Notes: generated by a model not told the origin, from the sequence alone. DNA of 16,959 nucleotides from Hypholoma sublateritium FD-334 SS-4 (GCA_000827495.1 KN817683.1:1-16959), one strand, 5' to 3'; shown: positions 1 through 8,673, counted from the stretch's first letter. Numbers and translations: made by a program.

Positions 1-1443
1 GCGGAATCAAGGTTCTGTGCTGCTTTGCCCGCGATCGAACGTATGCGCAGTGCGGCCACGCGCGGCAGAATGCAAAGCAATCTGCAAGAAGAATTGGTAA
101 TAACTTTGCCAAATATTCCTCNATTCTACTCACCCAGATTGTAGGCCTTCGTAATGACCTATGTCGGTACCGCGTTAGCAATCGGCCTGCACATCGACAT
201 TGGGATAGTGATCCGCTCTTTAGCCGATACGCTCGGCATGACGGACCCGTCCGAGCTCCCTCTTCCCGTCAACCGGCAGTTAATTGCGTTACTTGCATCG
301 AAAGTTGGGCACGCACGGAAGGAAGTTTGNGATGTTGTCAACACATATTATGCCTCNTGGTGGACCCAGCAAGCTACAGAAGATGTGCCTTTGTTCNGTC
401 GTAAGACCGTTCAGAATTGCCTGACGCTGCATCGGAAGGAGCAACATCTTGCCGGTGTCTTCCGGGCCGCCGTGTTCCGTCCAGTTCCTCCACCCGTCTT
501 CCCGTCTTCCATCGGCAAGAACAAGAAACTCAATCCGGAACTATTCCNCTGCCGGACCTGCATTCTATACAGGCACGCAAGTTGCATGCTCCAATCTGAT
601 TTAGTCCAGATCGAAGGGTTTGCCGCCACTCAAGCTACTGTGGCCGAAACGAAGACAGATGAAAGCCGCCGGATAATGGCCACTGCCGAATGCTTCCGCC
701 GCGCATTTTTGGGGAAAGTTGAATTAGCGGCGGCGGCTGGACACCTTCGCCCGGAGGATCTAACTGAGGATGAAATTCTGGGCCTTCAACCGTTTGCGGC
801 CGCGTCGGTCCCCACCCTTGCCGCTGCAATATCCGTACCAGACGCAGATGTTCCGCCTGCCGCAGAGGGTGAACTTTCCGCTCGTACCGCGTCCAAGCTG
901 CCGCTCTACGAGGATGATGCGGAGGGCGCGGCAGATATGTTTTCGTCGCAAAGTGATGATGACAAAAATGTTGCGCCCGCCGGCATGTTTGGGCAGTATG
1001 CGGATGATGAGGGCGACACTGGCGCTGCTCCTGACATGTTTGGCGATGACAGTGATGGGCAAGTCTCCGGCAGCCACGAGCAGCCCCACCTTCAGGTGGC
1101 AGGCAAACTTCTTCCCGTGCTTTCACACGGCAACAACGTCGATTCCGATCAAGACTCAGCGGATGGCCGNGNAATGTTTGGAGATGGCAGTGTCAGCGGA
1201 GATTCCCAGGACAACAACGCGGTTGATATGTTCAGCACCGATGAAGAGGGAGGTGTGGATGATGATGGGGGTATGTTTTCCTCTGCGGATACGAGCTCGG
1301 AGAATGGTGCGGTCGACATGTTTTCAGAGGATGAAATTCCACCGGCTAGCCCTCTGCCGGAGCACGCCCGCTTCAATGCCGCCTACTTTGAAAGCCTCGA
1401 TGACAGCCTGTTCGCCCNTGCCGTGGGGGAGGATTCTGAGTAA
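1..1443 (+). CDS. Unrecognised protein with acidic Met-Phe repeat tail, 5' partial, probable one-intron model
   Basis: I do not recognise this protein. A single frame is open from an ATG at 154 to TAA at 1441-1443 (429 codons). The same protein frame is also open from 1 to 96; a 48 nt intron at 97-144 (donor GTAATA, acceptor TTGTAG) would remove the TAG at 142-144 and join codons in phase. The gene may therefore start at ATG 43 or outside the window. The N-terminal part (about residues 1-190 from ATG 154) is mixed hydrophobic and polar, with a helix-like stretch rich in Leu, Ile and Ala. From about residue 255 the protein is Asp/Glu/Ser/Gly-rich and carries Met-Phe at residues 262, 278, 295, 341, 359, 374 and 389, usually as DMFS, DMFG or GMFG. 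Eight ambiguous bases lie between 122 and 1418, one in the proposed intron and seven in codons, and none breaks the frame. The acidic tail suggests a disordered binding region; function is unknown. Confidence 0.6.
97..144 (+). other. Probable 48 nt spliceosomal intron
   Basis: GTAATA begins at 97 and TTGTAG ends at 144, with a CTAC/CTCAC-like branch region about 10-20 nt before the acceptor. Both flanking exons are in phase 0, and removing the interval eliminates the only in-frame stop between position 1 and the long ORF. One N lies inside (122). No RNA evidence is available. Confidence 0.5.
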
Positions 1444-1487
1444 ATTCTATCTGCTATTACAATCGCTTGTGCTGTTATATAAGTAGA

Positions 1488-1493
1488 AATAAA
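1488..1493 (+). terminator. Candidate polyadenylation signal AATAAA
   Basis: AATAAA lies 45 nt after the stop codon of the Met-Phe repeat gene, within an AT-rich stretch. The spacing suits a 3' end-processing signal, although fungal signals are often degenerate, so the assignment rests on position and sequence only. Confidence 0.35.
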
Positions 1494-1553
1494 AATACTG
1501 TGGCTTGGAATGCACCCGGTGCTTGTGCGGTACGCGCGAAACACTGCTGAAAT

Positions 1554-2720
1554 GTGTTGATGCCGAATATGCCCTCACGCAGTCCCGCTGTCTCCCCAGC
1601 TTTGGAACGAGGAACTTCCCGGCTGNCGTCTTGTTGGGGCAAGGTGGTTGTTTTTGCTGTCTTTATTTCGTCGGCAACTAATTGCTCAACGGTGTCGGTA
1701 CCACTTTATAGATTTCCTGGCCCTTTCATAAGACCGGAATCGTTGTCCAGGTACCCGCCGGGATCTATCTCTTGCCGTGAGTNTCTGCCGCTTCGCCAGA
1801 AGTCTCTTCAATGCTGGCTGCCGCCTGGCAAGATGGTAGTCGTGGCTATCGGTGACTCCGAACTTTCCTCATGTCATCTGCAAATAATTGCTCAATGGTG
1901 TCGGTAACTTGCTGACTCAAACTACATTTATTTCTGCAGCAANGAATTGCTCAACGGTGTTGGTAAAATCATATGAAAACACTCAGAAAACCNACTCCTT
2001 TGATAGGAGGGCATCGTAGACCCGGTGCCCGCCGGGATGCACGGCTTGCCGTGACCTTCTCCTGCTTTGCCCGGCAGTTTTTTCGATGTTGGCTGCCGCC
2101 TGGCGANATGGTTCTATTCATGGGCGGGAGTCAAAATGTCTCCATTTCGTCGGGAACTAATTGCTCAACAGTGTCGGTAAGAGCATGTAGGTGCATAACA
2201 GACCTTCGCGACCTTTTCCTAAAGGCGGAATCATTGTGCAGGTGCCCCCCGGGAAATATACCTTGCCGTGAGAATGTGCTGCTTCGCGCGGCAAGATGGT
2301 CGTTTTCGCTATTGGTGACTCAGACTGTCTGCATTTTCTCGGCAGCAAATTTGCTCAACGGTGTCGGTGACAGCATGTAGAAGAATACATAATTTCGCAA
2401 CCCTTTCCTCAAGGCGGAATCATTGTGCAGGTGCCCGCCGAGATATATACCTTGCCATGAGATTGTGCTGCTTCGTGTGGCAAGATGGTCGTTTTTGCTA
2501 TCAGTGACTCAGACTGTCTGCATTTTTTCGGCAGCAAATTGCTCAANGGGGTCGGTAACAGCATATGTTACACAATTCACAATTTCCCGACCCTTTGGTA
2601 AGGGCGGAATCGTTGTCCAGGTGCCCGCCATGATAGACCCCTTGCCATGAGTTTGTGCTGCTTCGCCCGGCAGTGCTGTCAATGCTGGCTGCCGCCCGGC
2701 GAGATGGTTGTTTTCNTTTT
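1554..2720. repeat. Degenerate tandem array, about 190-215 bp units
   Basis: Each unit has two landmarks. One is a box TTGCTCAACGGTGTCGG, seen in variants at about 1682, 1888, 1947, 2161, 2351 and 2539. The other is a stretch resembling GGCGGAATCATTGTGCAGG followed by GTGCCCGCCGGGATATA and CTTGCCGTGAG, at about 1733, 2002, 2226, 2413 and 2604. Box spacing is about 206, 59, 214, 190 and 188 nt, so one unit is truncated to 59 nt. Two length variants occur: long units at about 1809, 2088 and 2682 contain a segment with TGCTGGCTGCCGCC, while units at about 2280 and 2470 lack it, consistent with deletion between short CCGGC direct repeats. Short ORFs in both strands follow the DNA repeat, and I do not regard them as genes. 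Confidence 0.85.
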
Positions 2721-2759
2721 CGGTCACTTAGACTGCCCCGTCGGCGGCATTCAATTATG

Positions 2760-3865
2760 CGTGACCTGAATTGTCCCTCTATCCCGGGAGTCTTCCAAGG
2801 ACCCCACCTACCATGTTGTTCCCTCAACTATCTGGCTCCAATGGTACAGGCTTCTAACAATTACATATACAGGGTTGCNGGGTATGTGAAGTCATTGTGC
2901 CTTGCCGGCATCACCCTTGCCGGTCGNGACTCGCCACCCGTGGCAATGTTAACTTAGCATTTTTCATGGTAGGTGGCACCACAAGCAGCTGCCGGTAATA
3001 CTCTGGAGNGGTATTCACCGAATTCGCTGAAGCAAATGATACCGTACAGTGTAGCCGTCCGAGTTAGGCAAGTGGTATTCGCTGGGTCTGCGGGCCCGCT
3101 GAAGCCACATCATACAGCTACAGTGTAGCCGTTCGGTGGACCATACTATACAGTACTGTCTAACATAGGTATGTGGTGCGTCAGCGGCGAGGTTCCTTAA
3201 CGCCGGTGTGCGGGATGCATGGCGGTGCCAGCAGGTACATGCGTCGCCCGTTTCTGAGTGCACGAGTGAGAGCAAGGCGGTAGTGGACCTAAAACACGGT
3301 GAGCACTGACGAGAACGATGATGTAGTAAATGCGCTGGGCATACCTTCACTTGAGATTGGGGCGTGGGTGCATTCTTCGTGGAGGATAACGTGTTGCTTT
3401 GCGTGTAGTGGATTCGCGGCCTGAGTAGGTCTTGGCGTGGGCAGAGGTCTGACCAGTGACCACGGGAGACAGGCTCATTGTACGCGCCGGCTGGATCATC
3501 CACCTCAATCCGGGCGGCAATGGCGACACCGGTGTTGACTGCGCAGCGCAGCGCTGACGTATGTGAGCTGCTCCTCCACAGACGCTTGTATGCCAGAAAT
3601 CTGGTATGCGCACCCGCATGTCTAGCCAGGAGAGCGAGCGAGGCAGCGCCCACTGAAGTGTACGGCAGTATGGATGCGAGACGGGGGCAGCGAGCTCAGA
3701 CCAGCGAATTCTATCTTGTCAGGGTTGAACGTTGAACGTTTGAACGTTGAGTGGATGTCTTCGATGCAGGCGGTGTGCATAGAAGGCTCAGCCAAGTGGA
3801 GATGGACGTAGGGCGGAAGCCGACCTGTATAGGAGGATAGCATCCGTCGCTATTCAGGTCGGGAG
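2760..3865. other. Stretch without recognisable gene
   Basis: Beyond the tandem array no gene can be supported. A 212-codon open frame on the minus strand (3015-3653) has no recognisable motifs, no protein-like conserved block and no clear splice sites, so I treat it as a chance ORF. The stretch holds a 72 bp direct duplication near 3008-3135, a GTTGAACGTT-type short tandem at about 3723-3749, and the last four ambiguous bases of the window (2879, 2927, 3009; the fourth, 2716, is just upstream). An A-box-like GGCTCAGCCAAGTGG at about 3787 and a partial B-box-like AGTTTGAATCC near 3871 do not form a foldable tRNA. Confidence 0.5.
3008..3135. repeat. 72 bp-period direct duplication, two diverged copies
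   Basis: Copy 1 (3008-3061) and copy 2 (3071-3135) share GTGGTATTC, then GCTGAAGC at 3026 and 3098 (offset 72), and end in CAGTGTAGCCGTCCG versus CAGTGTAGCCGTTCG. Copy 2 carries a short GC-rich insertion before GCTGAAGC. Confidence 0.75.
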
Positions 3866-4572
3866 TTCTGAGTTTGAATCCCTGTAGCGAAATATTCCCA
3901 CATTTTTCTTCCCGATATATTTTTGAGCTCACACCCTAAAGTGATCACGTGCATCCCTCTGAGCGCGTCTGAGCGCGTCTGCCGCGTCTTGGCACCGTCA
4001 ATTAGCTATTCTGGGAAAAATGGTTTACATTTATGTGTCAGGCACAATATATAAGCTATTAAATGCATTATAAGAGCTCAAAATTACAGTGAAAGACTTG
4101 AAAGGCTCCAATATCTGCCCAAGAAATGCAGAGGTGGAGCAAACAATATCTATGGAATAACTTCTGGCTCCTCTGCGCAGAATTAAATGAAGCCAATATC
4201 TAATATCAATTTACTGTCCCTGTTTAATGCGCCGTATGGTCTTGCAATCGGCCACAGCCTGCCTGTTGTCGAGGAGCTCCTGGATTTGAGCGGTCACGTG
4301 CAGATTACCTTCAGATTGCCTTCAGATCCAGTTAATGCCTAACGAAAGAAGCAGAACAATAGTAAATAAAAATAAAATTCTACAGGGCGGTTATAACAAG
4401 TACTTCCGAGGCATCCTGAATATTTAGTTGGTGTTCTGGGAGCGAGAATGTTTGCCATTTGCATTATCCCAGTAATCGAGGGAGAAAACGTGACTTGTTT
4501 AGGGTGTGCAAATGATAATATATTGGGACGAAGGCTGTGAGAATATTTCGCTACAGGGATTTAAACTCAGAA
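3866..4572. mobile_element. 707 bp non-autonomous DNA element (MITE-like) with ~95 bp terminal inverted repeats
   Basis: The left end (3866-3960) starts TTCTGAGTTTGAATCCCTG and continues with TAGCGAAATATTC. The right end (4478-4572), read on the minus strand, starts TTCTGAGTTTAAATCCCTG followed by the same TAGCGAAATATTC, then CCCAATATAT, GCACACCCTAAA, GTCACGT and TCTCCCTC, each with a matching block in the left arm in the same order. By eye about three quarters of positions agree over roughly 95 nt. The 515 nt interior is AT-rich and has no significant ORF. It includes a GAGCGCGTCT direct doublet at about 3960-3980 that may be an insertion in the left arm, because weaker inverted similarity resumes beyond it (left about 4008-4040, right about 4440-4475). 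I cannot see a convincing target-site duplication, so the superfamily is not assigned. Confidence 0.75.
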
Positions 4573-4575
4573 AAT

Positions 4576-4613
4576 CCGTTCTCTATATCGAGCATTGCTC
4601 ATATAGAGAACGG
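4576..4613. repeat. 38 nt hairpin, 18 bp stem
   Basis: The arms CCGTTCTCTATAT and ATATAGAGAACGG are perfect complements, and the stem continues through GAGCA/TGCTC after a one-base C bulge, leaving a one-base loop. It sits three bases outside the right inverted repeat of the 707 bp element; no equivalent hairpin is present at the left end. Confidence 0.85.
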
Positions 4614-5564
4614 CCACCGGTCTAAGATGGACGTTGCTGGCGGGGACTCTTTGCGTGGAGACGGGCGCGCGGTGGATTGGGAATTTGGGAGACTGCACGC
4701 GCCGCGGAAGGAGAGGCCCTTGGAAGGTGAGAAGGCGGCGCGGGTGCTTGGGGACATGGAGGGGCACGGAGCAGAGTATAACGACATGTCGAGTATAGGC
4801 CGACGCTGCGCATAGTGAGAACAAGCGGTACAGCAGCGCCTTGGGCCTTGGCAGCGTTACGTGAGACGTGAAAACACTCGGGCCGGTTGAACCCCGAGTC
4901 GAGTCGAGTCATCAACTGCCCGTTCCTCGGATACAGCGACAGAAATTAACTGAAAAATCCCCGCCTCCTGCCCTACTCCGGCCGTAAGCACAACATTCTT
5001 GGGCTAATCTGCGTTCTGCGCACTATGGTGAGCACTTCATCAAAATTCATTTCCGCTCGCCGCTCGCCGTCTTTCTACAGGAATCCTCGCAGCTGTGTTT
5101 CTGCATTGGAATCGCGGTCGTTCAATCGCCCTGCCGTCCAGTCTCGAAGGATACACAGCCACTACAACGACACGCGTCAGCCTGGAAGCTTGACATCCGC
5201 CGACGCCGTTATGCCTACAATGCCCTCTGCTAACCTCGCCCTAAACCCCGCATACAAACAACAAGACAATCATCAATTATTATTCTAATATTGTTTGATA
5301 TCTACTATCAATCCTCAAACACAGACGTCGGACACCCACCATGGGTTCATTGTACATTCACGCGCGGACGCGCACAGACCGCGCACATACATGCACGGAC
5401 ATGCACGGACATTGGCTTGTGCGTGCGACAGATAGCACGGACACGTACCGACAAACCACAGACATCAACCTCGTGTAAAATATTATTATGCATATTTACT
5501 AGTACATAATATTATACCGCTCACCACGCACACTTCCACTCACTCCAAATGAATTATTGTACTT
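4614..5564. other. Stretch without recognisable gene; short repeats
   Basis: 4620-4830 is GC-rich and contains a 62-codon frame (4627-4815) that I do not recognise. 4893-4909 holds three GAGTC copies. An 87-codon frame at 5025-5288 shows low-complexity Ser/Arg/Pro composition and no known motif. Around 5370-5450 the motif GCACGGAC recurs, including two adjacent ATGCACGGAC copies at 5391-5410. From 5480 the sequence becomes AT-rich. I see no splice-consistent gene model. Confidence 0.4.
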
Positions 5565-5690
5565 TCCACGCTCCTCCTCGCACAAACACCTAAGATATCA
5601 GGCTTGAGCCACGCTCAAAAGCCTGAGCGGTAGGGCACAACCACGCTCACCACGCTCACTGGCACGCTCGCCACGCTCAGTGCCACGCTA
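5565..5690. repeat. CCACGCTC repeat cluster
   Basis: CCACGCTC or a one-base variant occurs at 5565, 5609, 5641, 5650, 5662, 5671 and 5683, the last five at 9-12 nt steps. Around 5600-5625 two copies lie in a small imperfect hairpin (AGGCTTGAGC against GCTCAAAAGCCT). The cluster abuts the broken 3' end of the BCAS3-like pseudogene; read on that gene's strand it encodes a meaningless Ser-Val-rich run. Confidence 0.8.
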
Positions 5691-5694
5691 ATTT

Positions 5695-7050
5695 CCTGAT
5701 GCCCTTCACCCAGGGTATGGAACGAGAATTAATGTGAAAGATACAGAGAGCGCGGAAGAACACACGTGGAGTTCGAACACGTCGTGATCTCGCCCTCCGC
5801 AAGCCAGCTACGCGAAAAAAAAACAATCAGCGCAAATCGCACGGAACAAAAAAATATCACGTACTCAGCTACTGGAATTCCTCTCGGCCCCTCTCTTCTT
5901 CCAGGCATCACCGGCGTCTTGATCTCTCCAACATCTTGCGCACGCTTCAAATCCCACGCCGCTTCCAGCCCCTCCCGCACCGCCAGCTCCATCGCCTGCT
6001 CGCCTGCTCGCCCTCCCGCGGCCGCAGATGCCGCCTCCAACATCCTCGCCACCGGCGACAAACTAAGGCGCCCCGCGCTGCCCATCCCAGGTAACGAAAT
6101 GCTCGTGACGCCGAGCACGTGCATCGACGCACCAAGCCCCTGCTCTTTGACGGGCTGCTTGTTGATAGTGACGCAGCACAGCGTGAGGTAACCATCGACG
6201 GGGTCGAAGACGAGGATGTCTTGATAGTTCGTCCCGCGGGTGAGCTTCGAGGGCGAGAAGGTGGGCGAATATGTGATGGGCGGCGGGGCGAAGGGGAAAG
6301 CCAGGTTAGGCGTAGAGGCGACGTCGTCGGAAGATAAGAAGCTCTGGTTTGTTCTGAGCCTATCTTCGCGCCGCGTAACCTCACTAACACCTGTATCTTC
6401 TCAAATTTGGGCCCCTGAGCACATAAATGAAAGAATTAGAGCTTCAAACACGGAAAATACCCAATGAAATATGCACAATGACTTCGACATTCCTCACCCG
6501 CCCCTCCACATGACTCCTAACATCCGGCTTCCCGCCATACAGATTCACTCCAAACACATGCACCGTCCGATTCTTCGTCCCCACAGCCAGCCAGCGTCCG
6601 TCATCCGCCCAGTTGAGTCCCTCCACAACCGCAGACACGACCGCATACGTCCGCCCACGGAATATATCATATACATGTGCCGCACGACGTCCCCCATCCA
6701 GTGCGTCGACACCAGCACCGCGCCCGGCACACAGCACCCCAGGCACAGCTACAGCTTGAACATGCGCACTGCATGCCCATCGCGCAGCACCACCGCCACG
6801 CTTGTCCCGCCGCGCGCGAAGCTCACATCCGCCACCGGGTGGTTACATGACGCGTTGAACTCGTCCACCCGTATCGGCACGGCGCCGGGTGCCCCCGCAG
6901 CAGCGGCGCGAGGTCGACGACCGTGACGTAGTGTCCACTCGCGCCTGTGGGACGCGTAGATGGTGCGACCGTCGTGAGATGCGGGCTCGAGCCGCTGGGC
7001 GACGACTCCTGCTGTTCACATGGCGAGTGAGCGTATCCTCTCTCCCTCCT
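5695..7050 (-). pseudogene. BCAS3-domain beta-propeller protein, decayed fragment
   Basis: The conserved blocks appear in order on the minus strand but in different frames: GHYVTVVDLAPLL (near 6936-6898); VDEFNASCNHPVADVSFARG (about 6875-6800); HVYDIFRGRTYAVV, then WADDGRWLAVGTKNRTVHVF and YGGKPDVRSHVEGRVRN (about 6690-6490); LVRLRG (about 6380); YQDILVFDPVDG (about 6230-6195); GVTSISLPGMG (about 6110-6080); CVLPRSLYLSH (5764-5732). Known fungal BCAS3-domain proteins are related to PROPPIN-type propellers. Breaks: a frameshift in a G run near 6893, a TAG at 6749-6751 with a nearby frameshift, another frameshift near 6310-6335, and TAA at 5729-5731, after which the frame still reads FSFHTLGEGHQ before entering the CACGCTC repeat. 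Likely introns are 5808-5864 (GTACGT..TAG) and about 6415-6460 or 6415-6482. The N-terminal propeller half and the far C-terminus are missing. Family identification is from memory of the motif set. Confidence 0.75.
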
Positions 7051-7700
7051 CGTGTCCTCTCCGACCCCGCTATTCCCGTCATTGATCGATACATTGAGGT
7101 GCGGGGATGGGATATCAGGTTGGGAACGTGACGGTCTCTTCGAGATGTGCGATGGATGTCGTTTGATCTTCATTGTCAGCGCAATCCGTAAGCATATTCG
7201 CGAGTGTCGAGGCTGATACAAAAGAAAGAACTGCTTCGTATTTGAGCACTATATCTTGATACACAAATTATACATCTTTTGCGCAGAAAACATTAGTCGA
7301 AGGATCAGGAGAAGCAGAAATTGGAATATACAGATTACGAGTAAGTACACCGAAGTTGATTGAATGATTTGACTGCTGCAAAGCTAGCCATTTGATGCTT
7401 GTGCGCCATTTCAGTTGCGTATTAGCAGAAGCAGAGCTGCCATCAGGTCAAGACATTCCAGTCCTGAGACAGTGAACAACGGCGACGACGAATTTGCAGT
7501 CTGGCTAAGAGCCAGGTGGGAGGGCGCAATTCTCACGATATGTCTGGCTCACGAGCACCTGATCACCGAACCCAAATGGGGCGGGATCAAGATCGAACAG
7601 GGGACTCAAGACTGTCTAAAATCTGGTCCCAGCCTCCCAGAAACTTACCAGTAAATTACCGGTAAATTACCGGTAAAAACCCTTTTGGTAAATAATTTAG
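7051..7700. other. Interval between two divergent pseudogenes
   Basis: No confident gene is present. This would be the shared upstream region of the minus-strand BCAS3 relic and the plus-strand UPF0662 relic if both were in native positions. A 79-codon frame (7415-7654) is not recognised. A GTAAGT at about 7340 and an ATTTCAG at about 7410 could bound an intron, but the flanking sequence is not recognisably coding. Just before the UPF0662 similarity starts, the palindrome TTACCGGTAA is tandemly repeated (7645-7677), each copy also supplying a GTAAA donor-like sequence; the last 50 nt (7651-7700, ending TTTAG) may be an intron. Confidence 0.4.
7645..7677. repeat. TTACCGGTAA palindromic tandem
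   Basis: Two perfect TTACCGGTAA palindromes and one TTACCAGTAA variant occur head to tail with an 11 nt step. The run lies directly upstream of the first recognisable codons of the UPF0662-like pseudogene. Confidence 0.8.
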
Positions 7701-8673
7701 AGGTTATTTCCGCAGCCCTAGCCAGGACGCGCGTCGGCGGCAAATTCCTTAGCGAGGGTGGTGTGATCCCGCCGTCCCAGGCGATCTGCTCCTCCCTGCT
7801 CGAAGAGTGCTTCGAGATCTCGCACGAGATCAAGGCAAACGAGGACTCCAAGAACGTCGCGTCGTCGCTCAAGCCGGTATGCGACCGGCTCAGCGAGATC
7901 CGTTTTGAGCTCGAGAACCTGGTGATGGCACACCGGTGGAGCCTCCGCGAGACTGATCTGTGGAACTACTCGCTCAGCCTCTAGGAGATCGACAAGATGC
8001 GGGTCGACGGCAAATTCGTGGACTGGGAAGGGAACCCGCCCATCCGGCCAATTCGTAAGCAACTTTGCGAAAGTTGAATTTTGTTCTGCCTGACCGCATG
8101 ACCGCAGGTGCTTTTGTATCTTCTTCGACGATGTTACGGCCTCATATATCGACTGCTTTCCTCGAGAAAGCCAGTTTCCGAGGAGCTGATGCCAGTCGTA
8201 TTTCTATCACAAAAATTCTATGAATTTCCAGCTTTACTGACAGTCATCCAGGCGAATAAACTAACGACGGTGAAGAAATGCTTAAACGAGGTCCTCAAGT
8301 ACGGCGGACCCTTTAATCCACGCGATCTATACCCCGTACGCTCGAGACTATATTTCCGCAGATGCAGCCGTGCTGACCACATACACAGCATCAACGATCG
8401 ACTCGATGCGCAAGGACAGCCGCTTCATCGGCGTCGACGGAACGATCCCGGAGGGGGAGGGTATCATCAACCGTACGCCAATCTGAGCGAATGCCACGAA
8501 CTGGTCGAGATGGCAAGTCCCATCCGCGCGCACTCTAATCTGTGTCTGCTTCTGACTGCCCTTTCCCTGGTTTAAAGCTGAAGGAGTCGATGGACGAGGG
8601 CGAAACGGAAGAGGACGATGAAGAGGATTTCGACTACTCCGGCTTCGAGCCGGATGAGCCGGTGAAACAATGA
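7701..8673 (+). pseudogene. UPF0662 / DUF2408 family protein, decayed, five exon remnants
   Basis: Similarity starts at about 7701 and runs through five exon remnants: 7701-8054, 8108-8197, 8252-8335, 8389-8512 and 8578-8673. Hallmarks are GGKFLSEGGVIPPSQAIC, EIDKMRVDGKFVD, VLLYLLRRCYGLIYRLL, VKKCLNEVLKYGGPFNPRDL, GVDGTIPEGEGI and ECHELVEM, then an acidic tail ending FEPDEPVKQ with TGA at 8671-8673. The family (budding-yeast YPL260W type) is conserved in fungi and poorly characterised. Introns of 53, 54, 53 and 65 nt are visible, with CTGAC-type branch sites; the last starts GCAAGT rather than GT. Lesions: in-frame TAG at 7982-7984 where Gln is expected before EIDKMRVDG; one extra base near 8043 before GQF; two extra bases near 8395; and a frame change near 8465 between PEGEGI and the ECHELVEM block. 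The N-terminal start is not visible. Without the lesions it would be about 240 residues from the first visible codon. Confidence 0.75.
8513..8577 (+). other. GC-AG intron remnant in the UPF0662 pseudogene
   Basis: The 65 nt interval starts GCAAGT and ends TTTAAAG, with CTAAT and CTGAC branch-like motifs upstream of the acceptor. The flanking codons join VEM to LKESMDEGETEEDD in the conserved register. GC-AG introns are a known minor class, so this may be ancestral rather than a lesion (GT to GC). Confidence 0.6.

Noticed and set aside
1..35. First bases resemble a tandem-array unit (GCGGAATCA, then GTGCTGCTTTGCCCG)
   Set aside because: The spacing between the shared words does not match any unit, and the stretch is in frame with the Met-Phe repeat gene, so coding is the better reading.
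1554..2957. Series of 60-135 codon ORFs on both strands
   Set aside because: They recur with the DNA repeat in shifting frames and share residues only because the DNA is repeated.
3150..3162. CAGTACTG palindrome flanked by TA as a further MITE end
   Set aside because: No partner terminus of opposite orientation and no extension to the ATTTYGA block seen in the other ends.
3015..3653. 212-codon minus-strand ORF
   Set aside because: No recognisable domain, unusual Cys/His/Arg-rich composition, overlaps a 72 bp DNA duplication and has no supporting context; likely a chance frame.
3785..3890. Possible tRNA or tRNA-derived SINE from an A-box-like GGCTCAGCCAAGTGG and B-box-like AGTTTGAATCC
   Set aside because: The boxes are about 85 nt apart, the T-arm stem does not pair, and the second motif is part of the 707 bp element's inverted terminus.
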